DNA from: Nageia nagi
Lineage: Eukaryota > Pinophyta
Length of the DNA stretch: 64,000 nt
Direction of reading: 5' to 3'
Assembly: GCA_050084985.1 (NCBI GenBank)
Contig: JBITNC010000002.1
Span: 6,944,001 to 7,008,000 of the forward strand
The translations under genes and the position numbers were made by a program. A model generated the notes under the pieces. It searched no databases. It saw only the letters and a list, made by a program, of their open reading frames with translations, and was not told the DNA's origin. Within the stretch, counting starts at the first letter, position 1, and every line of letters begins with the position of its first letter. This document shows positions 1-10,840 of the stretch, in pieces.

Positions 1-748
1 AAAGCATTTTACACAACATTCACAAAAGTAATAAATAGCCACTTTGTTGTAAGAAGGCAAAGCATTATCTATTTGTATTATCATATGTGAATATATCTTA
101 TAGATTTGGGCAAATTTGCTAGAATGTTCGACCCTTTTGATCTGTAAAAGTTAGTTATTTATACATCCTTCCCCCCTTCTTGGGTGGTTGTGTTTCATTA
201 ATATACAAAATTTCTCACATTGAATGAAGTAATTAAAATAACACTATTTACAATAAATACTACAACTGTGTTAGATTACATAGTGAATAGGTACCAATAG
301 CATGACTATGTGGAAATTTGCAATTTCTAAATAGTCATGTCCATAGAGCCACAATCCTTTTGACATGTCATTTACTGCTCCTTTGACCCTATAGTTGATT
401 GAAGATGGCATTGTAGCTATCTGAATAATTATTTATCTGCAAATTGATGGGTACGATTTGGTATTATGCTCTATCAGTTGCTATCTACTTTTCTGCAACC
501 TTTATGATCTCTACTATAGATTTTAGTAATCAGAGTAATGGTGGTTAGTAAAAATTATGTCAACTTGGTTTAAGAAGTAACTACCAGCGTTATGTGGAAA
601 TGAGTTGGTGTCGACACATTAATAGGGCCTTGGGGGTCAAACACTTAAGATAAAGTGGATCTGAGTGTTCCTTCTTATGCGATACTCTTACCTTTGCTTA
701 GTGGTTCTATTTTCTTCATTCAAGCTATGTTGATGATCTAGCTCTTTC

Positions 749-1021
749 GAGACCCATTGATTTTAATAAAAAAAATGTGATGTCATCACTCAGAATCGAT
801 GGGCTCTATTTGATGTCTTCATAAATCTTCATCCACCATTGCTTGGTACGAGACCCATTGATTTCAGTCAAAAATTATGACATCATCACTCAGAATCGAT
901 GAGCTCTGTTTGATGTCTTTATAAATCTTCACCTACCATTGCTTGTTTTGGGATCCATTGATTTCAGTTAAAAATTATGATGTCATCACTAAAAATCGAC
1001 AAGCTTTGTTAGATGTCTTGG
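749..1021. repeat. Three ~100-bp tandem units inside the LTR
   Basis: Three imperfect copies begin near 749, 850 and 950. Each contains CCATTGATTT, an AAAATTATGA-like run, a CATCATCACT core and AATCGA followed by a GCTYT-type block. The CATCATCACTCAAAAT core also occurs in both other LTR copies (48920 and 61335 region), so it is an ancestral LTR component. Confidence 0.75.
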
Positions 1022-1090
1022 ATCTAAATTTATACAACTCTCAAACACTTGTATTAATAATTCTCAAACATTCATATTTACAATTCTCGA

Positions 1091-1512
1091 GCACTTTAAG
1101 GGAATGAATATAACTCCCGAACACTTGTATTTACATTTCTCGAGCACTTTAAGAGAAAGAAAATAACTCCCATACACTCTTATTTACAATTCTCGAGCAC
1201 TCTAAGAGAAAGAAAATAACTCTCGGACACTCTTATTTACAATTTTCAGGCACTCTAAGAGAAAGAAAATAACTCCTAGACACTTGTATTTACAATTCCT
1301 AGGCACTCTAAGAGAAAGAAAATAACTCCCGAACACATTTATTTACAATTATCAAGCACTCTAAGAGAAAGAAAATAAATCCTGGACACTTGTATTTACA
1401 ATTCCTAGGCACTCTAAGAGGAAGAAAATAACTCCCGAACACATTTATTTACAATTCTCAAGCACTCCAAGAGAAGGAAAATAACTCTCGAACACTCTTA
1501 AGAGAAAGAAAT
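1091..1512. repeat. 53-bp tandem array (eight units)
   Basis: Units starting with GCACT lie at 1091, 1144, 1197, 1250, 1303, 1356, 1409 and 1462, every spacing exactly 53 bp; the last unit is incomplete. Units share AAGAGAAAGAAAATAA and a CACTTGTATTTACAATT-like half. Units at 1250/1356 and at 1303/1409 resemble each other more than their neighbours, giving a 106-bp dimeric repeat. The corresponding places in the other two LTR copies hold only a single related segment. Confidence 0.9.
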
Positions 1513-1593
1513 GAGAATAGAAGAAATTGATAAGAATAAAAGTATAATTTTGTATTACCTTGATTTAGAGAGTAATTATTAAATAATATAGTT

Positions 1594-2834
1594 TGTAAGT
1601 TATAGTTTTTTGAAATTTGGAGTTAAATATTAAAAAATGCAAAATATGCATGGAAGGCTCTATTGATGGATTCACCAGAAATAGCTCAAGTGAATTCTTA
1701 GCTTGAAATTTTAATTATTAGTACCTCGTATTATGGTGAACATGTGGTTAAAATTTGAAGTCATTTGGATTAAATACTTGAAATTTATGGCATTCACAAG
1801 ATTGAAAATTATCATTTTGTGTTCATGACTTAATTTTGACAGCTGCCAGGTGCAAATTTGCATTGGAGGCCAACTTGATGATGATTCTTGGAGCTACCAA
1901 TAAGGATTTAAAATGTGAAATTTAGATCAATTAAGATAATTATATCAAATAACACCTGGATGAAATTTCGTGACATTTAGAATTATGGTCATGAAGTTGT
2001 GGTCATGCCAAAATGGCACTAGAAGCAGTTTTGACAATTTTGCAAAATCCAAAAAGATAGGAGAATATAACTATATGAGGCCAAAACAATGCTATAGGAA
2101 TACAAATGAGGGAGATTATTGTTGTGAGGATGAGAGAGCATATTGTAAAAGGGAAAAAAAAAATATTATCTTATCACCATGTAACCATAAACTCCAAATT
2201 TGTAATCCCTTAATATTATAAAAGGGAACATGTGTAAAAAAATGTTAAGTCCTTTAGTGTGGATTTCCTCCCATGGGGAGTGAGTTAATGTAGATTTGAA
2301 AATAATGTAGAAGACTCCATTTTATTGTAAACTCCATGGATAATAACAAAAATATAAGAGTAATATTGGAGATGCGTTTCAAGCTTGCATAGAAGAAGAA
2401 AAAGAACATGGACAAGATTATTGCCATGGAGTAAAAAATAGACAACATAATCATCATGATGGATAAAAGGAGATAAAGAATAGTTCTAAATATGTCATCT
2501 TAGGATAAAATACATGGAACTATACTTAAGGACTTTCGTTGAAAAGAGAGTCGTCTTCAAGAAAGGGATTCAGTGGAAAGCCTACAGTGATCATGCCATT
2601 CGACTTTGATAAACAAAAGAGTGAAGCAAGAAGGATCATAAAAGTGACATTATAAAATGGTCTCTACAATAATGGATTGTTATTTGCTGGATGTAGACCA
2701 CATCAATAGAAACATGGTAATTATGAGTGTACATCATTTTGTGTGTTTTTGATTTGTTGTGCATTTTTATTTCTATAAGCATTAAAATGAGCAAAGTGTG
2801 AAGATCCAAATTAAATTTTGAAGTAGGGTTTACA
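1594..2834 (+). repeat. 5' LTR of the short element
   Basis: It aligns along its length with 3479-4692. Shared landmarks are GCATGGAAGGCTCTATTGATGG near 1650/3535 and GAGGGAGATTATTGTTGTGAGGATG near 2108/3958 (given here in part: GGGAGATTATTGTTGTG). It contains about 33 bp near 1835 that the downstream copy lacks. Short open frames in it (1970-2221; 2254-2457 on the other strand) occur in both copies as parts of the LTR and are not regarded as genes. Confidence 0.8.
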
Positions 2835-2842
2835 AATCAAGT

Positions 2843-2853
2843 TGGTATCAGAG
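2843..2853 (+). other. Primer-binding site, initiator-Met tRNA type
   Basis: TGGTATCAGAG lies eight bases after the 5' LTR end. This is the standard complement of the plant initiator methionine tRNA 3' end used to prime minus-strand DNA synthesis, and it fixes the plus orientation of the element. Confidence 0.8.
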
Positions 2854-3478
2854 AATTTCTTTTGTTGGAAACTAATGGAGCTTATTCAAAAAAAAGAATG
2901 AGTGCTTTGTTTGTAAAGTTCAGTGTTGTGCCTACTTTCGAGTCAAGAGAACATGATATGATAGATTGGATTCACGGTTTGAAATCATGTAAGGTTGAGG
3001 TAAATTTTCATTTTTGAAGTCAGCAATTTTCATTAGCATTTGATGAAATCTTTCTATCATAAAATTATCTTGATATGAATTCTAGTGGGAAGAAGGGCCC
3101 ATCTTCTTGATATTTTTGATAACTAAGGAAGTTGTGTTGGAAGTGAATATTCTTATGCTCTTGATTAGTTGAGAATACAAAGTGATGTGCTTGAAAATAC
3201 CAAGCAAATTCAGAAGGAAGAGAAAATTTGAGAAGGTGATTCCAATAAGGGGTAAATATGTATTTGTGTGAGGATTATTTTTCTCATTATTTCGATCCCA
3301 AGGCTTATGTGGGACCAAAAGCCCATAAAATAGGATGAGTGATCCGAAATGGATTTCAAAGTCTTAAAAAAAGGTGATTTTTCAAGATCTTAATTTTGTA
3401 TATTATTCTCTTCCATATTAAAGAGATTTCTTACATAATTCCAATGATTCACATGATAAATAAAATGGAGCTTTGGTT
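2854..3478 (+). other. Short interior of the non-autonomous element
   Basis: No recognised pol domain. The first ~130 bases after the PBS are open in one plus frame (roughly 2877-3020), with a Trp-Ile-His segment that faintly recalls a gag N-terminus, but the similarity is too weak to name. A minus-strand open frame at 3082-3318 has no recognisable features. Confidence 0.4.
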
Positions 3479-4692
3479 TGTAAGTCATGGCTTTTCAAAA
3501 TTTGGAGTTAAGTATAAAAAAATACAAAATATGCATGGAAGGCTCTATTGATGGAATACCAGAAGTAGATCAAGTGGACTCATAGCTTGAAATTTTAATT
3601 ATTGGTACCTCGTATTATGGTGAGCATGTGGTTAAAATTTGAAGTCATTTGGATTAGATACTTGAAAGTTATGGTGCTCATAAAATGGTAAATTATCATT
3701 TTGCATTCATAACTTTGGAGGCCAACTTGATGACGATGCTTAGAGCTACCAATAAGGATATAAAGCATGAAGTTTGAACTAGTTAAGGTACTTATATCAA
3801 ATAAAAATTGGATGAAATTTTATGATATTTAGAATTATGGTAATGAAGTTGTGGTCATGCCAAACTAGCACTAGAATCAATTTTGACAATTTTACAAAAT
3901 CCAAAAAGATAGAAGAATATAACCATATGAGGCCAACACAATGCTATAAGAATACAAATGAGGGAGATTATTGTTGTGAGGATGAGAGAGCATATTTTAA
4001 ATGAGTAAAGATAACAAATATTATATTATCATCATGTAACCATAAACTCCAAATGTGTAATCCCTTAATGTTATAAAAGGGAACATGGGGTATGAAAAAA
4101 GTTAAGTCCTTTAGTGTGGATTTCCTCCCAAGGGGAGTGAGTTAGTGTAGGTTTGAAAAGAATGTAAAAGACTCTATTTTATTGTGAACTCTATGGAAAA
4201 TAACAAAACCATGAGAGTAATATTGGAGGTGCATTTTAAGCTTGCATAGAAGAAAAAAAAGAACATGGACAAGATTATTGCCATGGAGAAAGAAATGGAA
4301 GACAATAATTGCCATGATAGATAAAAAAAGATAAAGAGTAGTTCTAAATATGTCATCCCGAGATAAGAGATGTGGAACTATGCTCAAGGACTTTCATTGA
4401 AAAAGAGTCATCTTCAAGAAAGGGATTCAATGGAGACCCTACAATGATCATGTGATTCGACTTCGACAAACAAAAGAGTGAAGCAAGAAGGATCATACAA
4501 GTAACATTGTAAAATGGACTCTACAATAATGGATTTCTATTTGCTGGATGTAGACCACATTAGTCGAAATAGGGTAACTATGTGTGTACATCATTTTGTG
4601 TATTTTTGATTTGGTATGCATTTTTATTTCTACAAGCTCTAAAATGAACAAAGTGTGAAGATCCAAATTAAATCCTAAAGTAGGGTTTATGA
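3479..4692 (+). repeat. 3' LTR of the short element
   Basis: Direct repeat of 1594-2834 with scattered substitutions and a ~33-bp deletion. The terminal TTTACA is changed to TTTATGA. The visible divergence between the two LTRs suggests an old insertion. Confidence 0.75.
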
Positions 4693-5346
4693 AACAAGAA
4701 ACTCATAGTGAAACTTAAGATAAAAGTAAAAGTAAAAATAAAAATAAAAAATAAAGTAAAATAATTTAAGAATGAAACATTAGAACTTAATATATTTAAG
4801 TAATTAACTATGACTTGATATATTAAAGAAAATACAATGTCTAAGAAAGATCGTAGACTAACTACAACTTTTTATATATTAAAAGTAAAGAAAATAGAAG
4901 GAAATCATATCTATACACCTTGATCTTGTGGCTATGATCTTGATCTTGATATTGAACCTCATTACCAAAGATGCTTATGGTTAGGAATCAAGTTTAGTTT
5001 CACTCAATTTTCAAGAGACTTTGGATTAAGATGCTTATATTGTAATGTTTAATCTCTCCATTCTATTGAATATGGTTCTAAAAGCAAAGAGAAATTAGGG
5101 GTGATAAATGTTATCTCACTATGTAAATAACCTATTTTCTTGATCTCTTACCACTTTTTCAAACTTTATTAATATATGAAACATTTTGAATAACTACTAC
5201 TACTTTCAGTTGGTAAATGTGAATGCATTACAAGCTTTTTATATTGATATTCATTGAATTTTATTACATGATTATGGCCATTCTTGATATATAAATTGCA
5301 CATGGGTAACTCTTATGATGATCTGATATGATAAGTATTTTATCAT
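4693..5346. other. AT-rich spacer, nothing recognised
   Basis: Includes an A-rich simple stretch of AAGTAAAAATAAAAAT type at about 4720-4765 and a run of CTTGATCTTG repeats near 4918-4950. No gene or transposon domain was seen. Confidence 0.5.
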
Positions 5347-5575
5347 CCTTTTAAACCCATATGTTTGTAGTACATATCAAAATTTGTACAAATAAGAAAG
5401 GAAAATACATCGATTAATTATTTTAAAGATTTTTCACATATAATTAAGTTGTATAATGAAATCATCAACCTTATTTTGATTATCTTGGTTCAATAATTTA
5501 TGGATTAAGCTATAATTGTAAATACCTTTGTAGGTTTCTCTTATGTCTTTATAAAGTGGGAAAAAAAAGAGAATT
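5347..5575 (-). repeat. LINE 3' tail (family of 14950-17283), 5'-truncated copy
   Basis: Shares with 14950-15180 the block CTTTTAAACCCATRTGTTTGTAG, then an ATATCAAARTTTGT segment and the CTTTATAAAGTGGG block. The order matches the 3' end of the minus-strand LINE at 14950-17283, so this is read as a truncated 3' end in the same orientation. Confidence 0.6.
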
Positions 5576-5887
5576 TTCCCATTCAACTTGATCTTATCAC
5601 TAAAATACACTCTTTACAAATGAACATATGGCTATAATGTATATGAAAATATAAGGATCATAAACAAAAGAAGTGTATGTTCTCAATGTCTTATTTGAAG
5701 ATTAGAAATATATACATTATAGCATAATCCAAGATTTATATCAAATATATTTTAGCCTTAACTTAAAGATGTAAACATCAATATGAGATGCCTAACAATT
5801 AATAACCAAGTATCATTTAAAAGTGCTTTCCAATTCAACATATAATATATAAATATGTAAGTTTTTGAATGAACTATGTCTTTTAAC

Positions 5888-6870
5888 ATCCTTTAAACTC
5901 AATGGTTTGTAGGACTTACAAAATTTTGTCCAAATACAAATATATATCATGTATGTATTTAAATTATTATTTCTAACCTAATTAAGAAACTTAATATAAT
6001 TTAAAAGCTTTTTATTATTATTTCGATTTAAGAATTTGTCAATTGAGTTGTAATTACAAATATGATTATAGGTTTGTCTAATATCTTTGTAAAGTGGGTA
6101 GATAAGGAGAAACTGAGTCTCATCTTCTATGGTGTTTAAGGTATTATCCATCTACTTATTTCACTACATAGTTAATGTGAATTAGTTCTTAATTTTGCAA
6201 TCACAAGCTTCTTTTGAGATTGATAATCTTATTTAGGTAGAATGTATGTTCAAGTTTTGGGTTGATGATGTTTTTAAAGTAGGCTAGTTTTTATTTTGTA
6301 TATATCATCACTCTAAAAAATTCAATTACTTTATTTATGATTTGTAAATTTAATTCATCGCTACTAGAAGGTTTTTTATTATTTTATATGCCCCAAGAAT
6401 CAAGCCACTTATTAGATTCTTTAAGCTAGTCTCTTTTAAAATGTTGATGGGTTTGACAATTTTATTGGGAAATTATAGATAGCCTATAATTATCTAAATT
6501 TATTAGTTTATAATTGTATAATATATCATCTTAGAGCTTTGCTTTCGATAAGGAGTTTTTCAACTTCCATAAAAAGGATAAAGTATAGTGTGTTATTTTT
6601 AATTTTGAAGTTATAAATAATGAATTATTTTTAAATTTGCTCAATTTTATTCCATGTTTGTCAATAAATACTTCCATACCAAACTTCACAACCATAGAGG
6701 ATTACTAGAGTTATGAAGTAAGAGAAAAAAAATTTCTTCTATCCTAATTCCATAGTTTTATGTTTTTACAATTATTTTCCAAACCATGAAAGGCTTTCTA
6801 TCCAACAAAGCTTCTTTTTCAACACTTGTTCCAATTTAGTTTGTGATTAATATAATGATTAAAAAATTGA
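5888..6870 (-). repeat. LINE 3' region, longer copy
   Basis: About 1 kb homologous to 14952-15965. Shared landmarks in order are the CCTTTAAACTCAATGGTTTG end, GGTATYATCCATCTAC, GAGATTGATAATC and a late segment on paired Cys/Tyr-rich sequence near 6640-6680. This is the 3' part of the same non-LTR family and carries no intact reading frame. Confidence 0.7.
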
Positions 6871-6925
6871 TAGTAGCATCAATATATCATCTTTTTACTA
6901 AAGAGAGATAGATAAGTCTTTTAGT

Positions 6926-7205
6926 GTTCTTTTAAACCCATTGGTTTGTAGGACCTATTAAAGTTTGTCCATAAATAAATATATATCAATTAAGTATTTG
7001 AATAATTATTTCTTAGATAATTAAGTTGTATAATAAAATCGATAAGCTTGTTTTAGTTATCTTAGTTTAAGAATTCATGGATCAAGTTGTGATTACAAAT
7101 ATCTTTGTAGGCTTGTTTAATATATTTGTAGAGTAAAAGTAAAGTCAATTTTTAACATCCTTTAAACCTATTAATTTGTAGTACCTATCAAGAGTTTTTA
7201 AATAT
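6926..7205 (-). repeat. Two short LINE 3' tails in tandem
   Basis: The tail block CTTTTAAACCCATTGGTTTG recurs at ~6930 and, more diverged, at ~7158, each followed by a CCTATYAAAGTTTGTC-like segment. These look like two independent, strongly 5'-truncated insertions or a local duplication. Confidence 0.55.
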
Positions 7206-7554
7206 CACCAATGTAAGGGGTGGGATTTGATCTTGGGACCCCAATGCAGGTACTTTCATACCTCACTTATCTTCCCAAGTCCCCTAATAAGTGGTAATAT
7301 GCATAAAATTGGAATGATACAAAGAACATTAGTATCTCCCCTTCATAAGGATGACATGCACAAATCAAGAAATGGTTCAAATTTTTTAATTCAAAAACTT
7401 GAACATCCTTCATATCCACATAATATTATTAGTCTCAAAAAGAAACTTGTGATTTCAAAACTAAGAACTAATTCACACAAACTACATAATGGAACTAGTA
7501 GATGGACAATACCATAAACTACTCGAGATAAAAGAATTTGTAAGTTTTATATCC

Positions 7555-7800
7555 TAAATGCCATAGATGATGATACTTGTTTTCTCTTTTTTTTCCCACT
7601 CTATAAAGACATTAGACAAAAACACAAGGGTATTTATAATTATAACTCGATCCATGAATTTCCTAAACAAAGATAGATAAAACAAGCTTGGTGATTTATT
7701 ATACAACTTATTTCTCTAAGAAATAATCATTCAAATACTTAATCGATATACTTATGGACAAATTTTGATAGGTCTTATAGACCATTGGGTTTAAAAGGAA
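7555..7800 (+). repeat. LINE 3' tail, inverted relative to neighbours
   Basis: The reverse complement of the tail family: it ends with ACCATTGGGTTTAAAAGG at about 7783-7800 and includes GACAAATTTTGATAGGTC. It stands in the opposite orientation to the copies at 5347-7205. Confidence 0.65.
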
Positions 7801-9073
7801 ATTAAAAGACTTATCTTATCTTATTATATATTCTATAATCAATGGCTTGTTGGTGCTCATTTGAGTTGACAAAATTCTATATTTTCTAAAGAATAAATTG
7901 CAAAATTATGAACCATGTTCATAACAATAATAGGGCTTAAATAATGATTTTTTAAATTAAATTAATTAAAATATTCTATAGGAATACTATTATTAGACAT
8001 GCCTTTACCATGTTGTATGGCACAATGCTAGAAACAAAGTTTTCAAAAGAACTAGAGTGTAAGAATCTTGAAATTGTGGGATAGGCATGTTTTAGGAGTA
8101 GCTATTAGACTATTGATTGCATCTTTACCCTTCATGCCATTATAAAATGGTATTTTATTTTTACAATAGATAGAATGTCATAAAATGAGATTGATGTCTC
8201 CAAACTAAGGGTTGGATAATCTTAGAATTGTTTCCTTTCGTAAACTTCTTACTCCAATCTTATTAATATTAATATACAATTGTTTGACCTCTCTCAATCA
8301 AAATAGTCAGATAGGTTCATCATGGATAAATTTACATGCATGTTGTTAATGTCTATGCTTATGTTACTTTCCTTGGTTGGTTGCAATTGCAATTGTATCT
8401 ATTAGGGGATGTTTAGTGATTTCTTTTAATCCATTTTATCTCTCTTTATTCTGAAGATAGGCTAATATTCTTTGGAGGTTGAACTGGAAGCATTCCAATT
8501 ACATTATGGTCAAGGACACTCTAATATTTTTGAACCATAGCATTAGGTTGATCAATAGGATAATTCCTACATTACAAAATTGGATTTGAAAGGATAGATG
8601 CTTGGATATGATAGTTCTTGGTTAGCATTATAGGTTCTAATGGTTGGTCTACATGGGAGTAGGAGGCTATGGTGATCCTACACACATAAGACTATAGATT
8701 CTCAAGAGTGATGATCAAGGAGGAATAATATCAAATTTGATGATGTTGGGGACATTAATGGTGAATGAAAAGGTACCCCAAATCAAATAAGATTTTATTA
8801 GGTGGAGGCTAAAGTCTCATAAGGTTCATAAATTCCCATGGTGATGTGGATGGGTGAGTCACCAAGGTTGGTGATGTGGAAGCATGGGGTGGAGTCTAAG
8901 ATTTTATTCACTTTTAACTTTTTATTTGGTGGAGAGGATGACCATTAAAGGTTATTTAAGTGATTTTAGATACCCACTTTATCAGTTTAACATTAAAATA
9001 ATAGTGCTAATAATTAAGCTATGGAAAGGTATGAGTTTTAGCACCAATTTTTTATTAATGCTAATGGTGTAGG
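7801..9073. other. Spacer without recognised gene
   Basis: 7801-8400 is plain AT-rich sequence. 8400-8900 is less AT-biased and contains many GGATGTG, GGTGGAG and CCATGG-type words, which suggests decayed coding sequence of a transposon, but all plus frames are broken and no domain could be named. Confidence 0.4.
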
Positions 9074-9565
9074 TGTTAAAAATTATAATGTACTATTGTG
9101 TAATACCTCTCTTTATAATGTAATCCATTTAATACTTAAAGGTATCTAGATATCTTAAGTATTAAGGGAATAAAATCTTAGAAAAGGTTAACTTAACCCT
9201 TGAGTTAAAGGGTGGTTAAAGAGAGGGTTGTATCTGATAAATAGAGGGCTACCCCCATCTCAGAACACACACTTGGAGAAGCATGAAAATGTTAATCTTG
9301 TATAATTGTAGGAATGCTTTTGTAGGAATTTTGTAGAGGAATTCTTATAGAAGAATTCTTGAGAATTTGTAGGAGAGTTCTCTTGTGGGAAGTAATAGAA
9401 AAGATGGTTTAAAGTGGATTTACTCCCAAGAGATGGAGGAATCACTATACTTCTACTTGTCACTTTGTGTGAATGTTTTATTGTTGATTTCCTAGTTTAG
9501 ATGTGTTAATTTGTTGAAGATGTATGGATTCTTCAAGAGGATCTTGGGTATGGAATCCTTCAATT
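9074..9565 (+). repeat. 5' LTR of Copia-2
   Basis: Begins TGTTAAAAATTATAATG and ends near AATCCTTCA/ATTTCA, like the Copia-1 LTR (TGTTAGAATTTGTAATG ... AATCCTTCA). A TATA-like word (GATAAATAGAGGG) lies near 9236-9248 at the same place as CTATAAATAGAGGG in Copia-1. The end is either 9562 or 9568. Confidence 0.8.
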
Positions 9566-9573
9566 TCATGATG

Positions 9574-9584
9574 TGGTATCAGAT
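9574..9584 (+). other. Primer-binding site of Copia-2
   Basis: TGGTATCAGAT follows the LTR end after 5-11 bases and matches the initiator-Met tRNA type seen at 2843. Confidence 0.75.
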
Positions 9585-10560
9585 CCATATTGGAGGCTCC
9601 TCTTCACCATCTTGGAGGTCATTCTTACATCCTTGTTAAGGTAACATCAAGTGAAGGTATAAATTTTCTCCTTAATCTCTTTTATTTGTTAAGCCATTTT
9701 GAATATCTCATCTTTTGTGTAAGCTATTTTGTTTTGCAATTATTTCTAAACTTTAGCTTCTTATTAAGCGTTCATTTTCTTATACATAAGCTTGGTTATG
9801 TGAAAGTAAGCCTTTTGTTTATTAAGCTTATATGTTATTTTTAGACAAAAGAGGTTTCTTTGTATAAGAATAGCTTAACAATTACAAAGGATTTTAGTGC
9901 TTTATTATGTTTTTAGTATTGACTTCCTCTCTGTTGAAGAGATTACCTCTTTAGAAGGACTTAGTATGGTATTCTTTACAAACATTTATTACATAGATAT
10001 GACAATATGTTATGTATTATTTTGTGTAAATTTATTTTACAACTTGTTACAATTTTGATGGTAAAAGGTAGTTTACCTTAAAAGAAACAACAAATTGTTA
10101 GTCAATAGTTTTCCTATTTTGCAATTTATTTATAAAATAGTGTAAATATTATTCAATATTTGGTACAAAATAACTACATAATATTAATGCCAAAAAGTTA
10201 GTTGCAAAATTTAGTTTTGCACAATTTCACAAATACAACTTTTTACAATGTGAAATATTGTAAAACTACATATCTTGGAGGCTATGAGAAGCTTGAGAAT
10301 TCTAGTTTGCATACATAATTATTTCCAATGGGTGAAGAAGATTATTTGTGTTTGTATAAACACAAATAAATGAATTTATTTTTTTAAAACAAATTTATTT
10401 GTACAACTATATTATTTATATGTATTTATTTTTATTATAACAAATTTTGTTAAAAAAGTTTTGTTGTTCTTGCAAAACAAAAAAGTTATTTTTTATTTTT
10501 TTTATTTTTGGTTAAAACAAAATTATAATATATATAAAAAATAAAAATAAAAGAGAAAAA
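9585..10560 (+). other. Leader of Copia-2, no gene seen
   Basis: AT-rich sequence with long T runs. The open frame at 9590-9844 starts right after the PBS, but its predicted product is only a hydrophobic Phe/Leu-rich string, as any T-rich sequence would give. I do not call it a gene. Confidence 0.5.
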
Positions 10561-10599
10561 GGGACTTATTGCAGCCCAAAGGGTTGATTGCCACCTAAT

Positions 10600-10840
10600 G
10601 AGGGGTGCATAGGTGCCTAGGGGCCGCCACCCCATTGTGGGGTGTGCACGCCACCTAAGGGCCACATTGTCCCCAATGTGGGGGTGTGCAAGTGCCTAGG
10701 GGCTACCACCCCATTGTGGGGGTGTGCACACCACCTAAGGGTCATGATGTCCCTAATATGAGGTCATGTTGGTGCTTATGCACTACCTCCCCATTATGGG
10801 GTGCATGTGCCACTTAGGATCGTGTTGTCTCCAAGGGGGA
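10600..10840. repeat. GC-rich ~80-bp tandem repeat with internal dyads
   Basis: Three units start with GTGC(C/T)TA near 10613, 10692 and 10772 (79-80 bp period). Each carries an imperfect palindrome of the type CCCCATTGTGGGG, and the first two also CCCC(A/T)A(A/T)GTGGGG-like or similar, so single strands could fold into short GC hairpins. The block is far more GC-rich than the window as a whole. Confidence 0.75.

Larger units (their letters stand above)
1..1588 (-). repeat. LTR copy of the large Gypsy family (partial)
   Basis: This stretch is a diverged relative of the two LTRs of the Gypsy element at 42399-61973. It shares a block around 105-140 (GGGCAAATTTGCTAGAATG) and the repeated CCATTGATTT and CATCATCACTC blocks with 48140-48960 and 60555-61350, in the same order and orientation. 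The right end near 1588 aligns with the LTR right ends at 49561 and 61973. The window starts inside it, so the left edge is missing. It may be a solo LTR or belong to an element extending leftwards. No gene was seen in it. Confidence 0.7.
1594..4692 (+). mobile_element. Non-autonomous LTR retrotransposon, LTRs longer than interior
   Basis: Two direct repeats of about 1.2 kb (1594-2834 and 3479-4692) flank an interior of only ~640 bp. The first repeat starts TGTAAG and ends TTTACA, a typical short terminal inverted repeat, and is followed eight bases later by a primer-binding site. No protease, reverse transcriptase or integrase is present, so mobilisation must have depended on another element. 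The proportions are those of TRIM-like or solo-LTR-rich families with unusually long LTRs. I could not find a matching target-site duplication. Confidence 0.75.

Noticed and set aside
1091-1512. Regularly spaced array as a possible CRISPR locus
   Set aside because: The units are contiguous tandem repeats without unique spacers, and the context is a plant LTR.
2254-2457. Minus-strand open frame with a Phe/Met-rich hydrophobic product (also 4142-4387 and 4174-4356)
   Set aside because: They lie at homologous places in the two LTRs of one element; hydrophobic strings arise from T-rich sequence.
4720-4765. A-rich simple repeat as a LINE poly(A) tail
   Set aside because: No LINE coding sequence or target duplication next to it.
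7227-7517. 96-codon plus-strand open frame
   Set aside because: No domain, no conserved relative in the window, and AT-rich composition; probably chance.
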